DNA from: Ornithinimicrobium cerasi
GTDB lineage: Bacteria > Actinomycetota > Actinomycetes > Actinomycetales > Dermatophilaceae
NCBI RefSeq assembly: GCF_003702705.1
Contig: NZ_QZMN01000012.1
Coordinates: 62,001 to 126,000, forward strand
Length of the DNA: 64,000 nucleotides
Direction: 5' to 3'
Both the position numbers and the translations under genes were made by a program. Below, piece after piece: positions 62,374 through 64,000 of the stretch (position 1 is the stretch's first letter; every line of letters starts with the position of its first letter). The notes beneath the pieces were generated by a model. It was not told where the DNA came from. It worked only from the letters and a program-made list of their open reading frames with translations, and did not search any database.

Positions 62374-63696
62374 ATGCCCCTGAGCTACCCGGTCCACGCC
62401 ACCACCCTGCCCAACGGTCTGCGCGTCGTCGTCAGCGAGGACCACGCCGTCCCGACCGTCTCCCTCACCCTGTGGGTCGACGTCGGGTCCCGCCACGAGG
62501 TGAGCGGTCGGACCGGCCTGGCCCACCTCTTCGAGCACCTGATGTTCCAGGGCTCCGAGCTCGTGGCGGAGGGGGAGCACATGTCCTCGCTCATGGCGCA
62601 GGGCGGGCGCGCCAACGCGACCACCTCCTTCGACCGCACCGCGTATGTCGAGTCCGTCCCGACCGGCGCGCTGGAGCTGGCGCTGTGGCTCGAAGGAGAC
62701 CGGCACGGCCATCTCCTGCCGGCGCTGACGCAGGAGAACCTCGACAACCAGCGGGACGTGGTCGTGGAGGAGAAGCGGCAGCGCTACGACACCGTCCCCT
62801 ACGGGTCGGCGCTCGAGCACGCCTGCCGCCTGGTCTTCCCCGAGGACCACCCCTACCACCACACGACGATCGGGTCCATGGCCGACCTCGCCGCCGCCAC
62901 CCTCGACGACACCCACGCCTTCTTCCGCGCGCACTACGGACCGACCACCACCGTGCTGTCGGTCGTCGGGGACGTGTCCCCGACGGAGGTGCTCGCTCTC
63001 GCCGACCGGCACCTGGGTCACCTGCAGGACGCCACCGTCCCCCGCCCCGGACGCACCGCCCCGCTGCCGCCGCTGGCCGGGACGCCCAGCCTGGACGTCG
63101 TCGACGACGTGCCCTCCGAGCGTCTGTACCTGTGCTTCCGCCTCCCTGCGGTGACCGACCCGGCCTTCCTGCCGTGCGCCATGGCGATGGACGCGCTGGC
63201 CTCCCTGAGCGTGTCGCGCCTCCAGCTGCGCCTGCTGCGCCGCGAGGAGTCCGTCAGCGGCGTCTCCGCCTCGGCGCTCGGGCTGGTCGACGGCACCTCC
63301 ATGGGGCTGCTGGTGCTGGACGTCTCGGACGGCGTCGACCCGGCCCTGGTCGAGACCGCCGTGCACGAGGAGCTGGTGGCACTGGGACGCGAGGGCCCCT
63401 CCGAGGCCGAGCTCGAGGCGTCCCGGGCCGACACCGAGCGCTCGTGGCTGGAGGCGCTGGCCGGGTTCGACGAGCGGGCCGACCTGCTGGCCCGGGCCAC
63501 GGCGGTCTTCGGCGACCCGGAGCAGGTCAACCGCTACCTCGACGACGTGGTTGCGGTGACCGCCGACCAGGTCCGGGAGGCCGCCGCGCACTGGCTGCAG
63601 CCGGGGGCCGCCGCCACGATCCGCTACCGGCGAGGAGCGACGGCCTCGACGCCGCTGCCGGACGAGGTCCTCGCCACCGCCGGGGCGGTCCGGTGA
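62374..63696 (+). CDS. M16-family zinc peptidase (catalytic member of a pair)
   Basis: The 440-residue insulinase-type peptidase has the inverted zinc motif HLFEHLMF (H-x2-E-H, about residue 51) with the distal Glu in LDNQRDVVVEEKRQRYD (about 130), plus the ALEHACRLVFPEDHPYHHTT sequence seen in M16B processing peptidases. Such bacterial enzymes work as a heterodimer with an inactive relative, encoded by the next gene with a 4-bp GTGA overlap. ATG 62374 (MPLSYPVHATTLPNGLRV) is preferred; an upstream in-frame extension would cover the tRNA terminator. Confidence 0.92.
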   Translation: MPLSYPVHATTLPNGLRVVVSEDHAVPTVSLTLWVDVGSRHEVSGRTGLAHLFEHLMFQGSELVAEGEHMSSLMAQGGRANATTSFDRTAYVESVPTGALELALWLEGDRHGHLLPALTQENLDNQRDVVVEEKRQRYDTVPYGSALEHACRLVFPEDHPYHHTTIGSMADLAAATLDDTHAFFRAHYGPTTTVLSVVGDVSPTEVLALADRHLGHLQDATVPRPGRTAPLPPLAGTPSLDVVDDVPSERLYLCFRLPAVTDPAFLPCAMAMDALASLSVSRLQLRLLRREESVSGVSASALGLVDGTSMGLLVLDVSDGVDPALVETAVHEELVALGREGPSEAELEASRADTERSWLEALAGFDERADLLARATAVFGDPEQVNRYLDDVVAVTADQVREAAAHWLQPGAAATIRYRRGATASTPLPDEVLATAGAVR

Positions 63697-64000
63697 GCGC
63701 CCGGACGACCGAGCGGCCGCAGGTGCGCCCGCCCGGGGCGTGGGCCTTCCCGGAGCCCGACGAGCACCAGCTGCCCAACGGCCTGCGCCTGCTCGTCCTG
63801 GACCTGCCCGGCCAGCACGTGCTGTCCGTCCGCGTCGCCCTGACCCTGCCGGTCTCCTCGGAGGTGCCCGGCACCGAGGGGTCGACGCTGCTCATGGCGC
63901 GCGCGCTCGACGAGGGGACGGCACGGCATACCAGCGAGGAGCTGGCCGAGCTCACCGAGCGGCACGGCATCGCCTGGGGTGCCGGGGCCGGGGAGCGTGG
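63693..64000 (+). CDS. M16-family peptidase partner subunit (partial, runs off right edge)
   Basis: GTG 63693 overlaps the previous stop codon. The visible 102 residues contain EHQLPNGLRLLVLDLPGQHV, the M16 N-terminal strand pattern, and DEGTARHTSEELAELTERHG. At the position of the HxxEH motif the sequence reads LLMARALDEGT, so the zinc motif is missing, as expected for the non-catalytic partner of the preceding peptidase. The C-terminal part lies beyond the window. Confidence 0.85.
   Translation, partial: MSARTTERPQVRPPGAWAFPEPDEHQLPNGLRLLVLDLPGQHVLSVRVALTLPVSSEVPGTEGSTLLMARALDEGTARHTSEELAELTERHGIAWGAGAGER

Overview
The window is a stretch of very GC-rich chromosome, about 70% or more by eye, from a member of the Actinomycetota. 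The markers are a monomeric NADP isocitrate dehydrogenase, a mycothiol deacetylase (MshB), WhiB7, the AdnAB recombination nuclease, and the small actinobacterial proteins DUF3107 and DUF3117. Gene content looks like Micrococcales, near Intrasporangiaceae/Ornithinimicrobiaceae, but that placement is an inference. I see no insertion sequences, phage genes, integrases or CRISPR arrays. Almost every base is in a recognisable core gene, one initiator tRNA, or a short regulatory gap.

Layout. 1-6.8 kb: partial MFS exporter, icd, a tandem universal stress protein, a KefB-type antiporter and a glutamine amidotransferase. 6.8-12.9 kb: a complete minus-strand oligopeptide/dipeptide ABC operon (binding lipoprotein, two permeases, two ATPases) with a strong hairpin after the binding-protein gene. 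13-20.4 kb, plus strand: MutT-like Nudix, typA, mshB, flavin reductase, VanW protein, fdxA and gltA. 20.4-36 kb: a block whose order resembles, from memory, the M. tuberculosis Rv1205-Rv1234 neighbourhood: LOG protein, DivIVA-like protein, tag, DUF3117, O-methyltransferase, sigE, htrA, tatB, mrp, DUF1003, MgtE/CBS and a general stress protein, followed by pepP and thrE. The anti-sigma gene rseA normally found between sigE and htrA is absent. 36-40.3 kb: a lipoprotein, PHP phosphoesterase, DEAD-box helicase, GlsB and DUF3107. 40.3-62 kb: a second block resembling Rv3193c-Rv3211: TetR, adnA-adnB, a degenerate phosphotransferase, nudC, uvrD2, whiB7, a cyclodehydratase-like protein, a DUF2342 protein, an epimerase, moaE, a PDZ-Lon protein, a PPA1309 protein and a UPF0182 membrane protein. 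62-64 kb: initiator tRNA-fMet and a pair of M16 peptidases, the second cut by the window edge.

Functional themes are DNA break repair (AdnAB, UvrD2, Tag, MutT, NudC), envelope and oxidative stress (SigE, HtrA, TatB, MshB, USP, GlsB) and intrinsic antibiotic resistance (WhiB7).

The main second-look items are: (i) a whiB7 leader with promoter, upstream ORF and two mutually exclusive hairpins; (ii) a heptamer, GTATGYC, seen 27 times on both strands and in all reading frames, carrying otherwise rare codons; (iii) about a dozen genes whose start codon lies 6-8 nt after a TAnnnT-like -10 element, implying leaderless mRNAs; (iv) tatB without any ATG/GTG/TTG start, apparently using ATC; (v) sigE-htrA without rseA; (vi) a phosphotransferase lacking its catalytic Asp.
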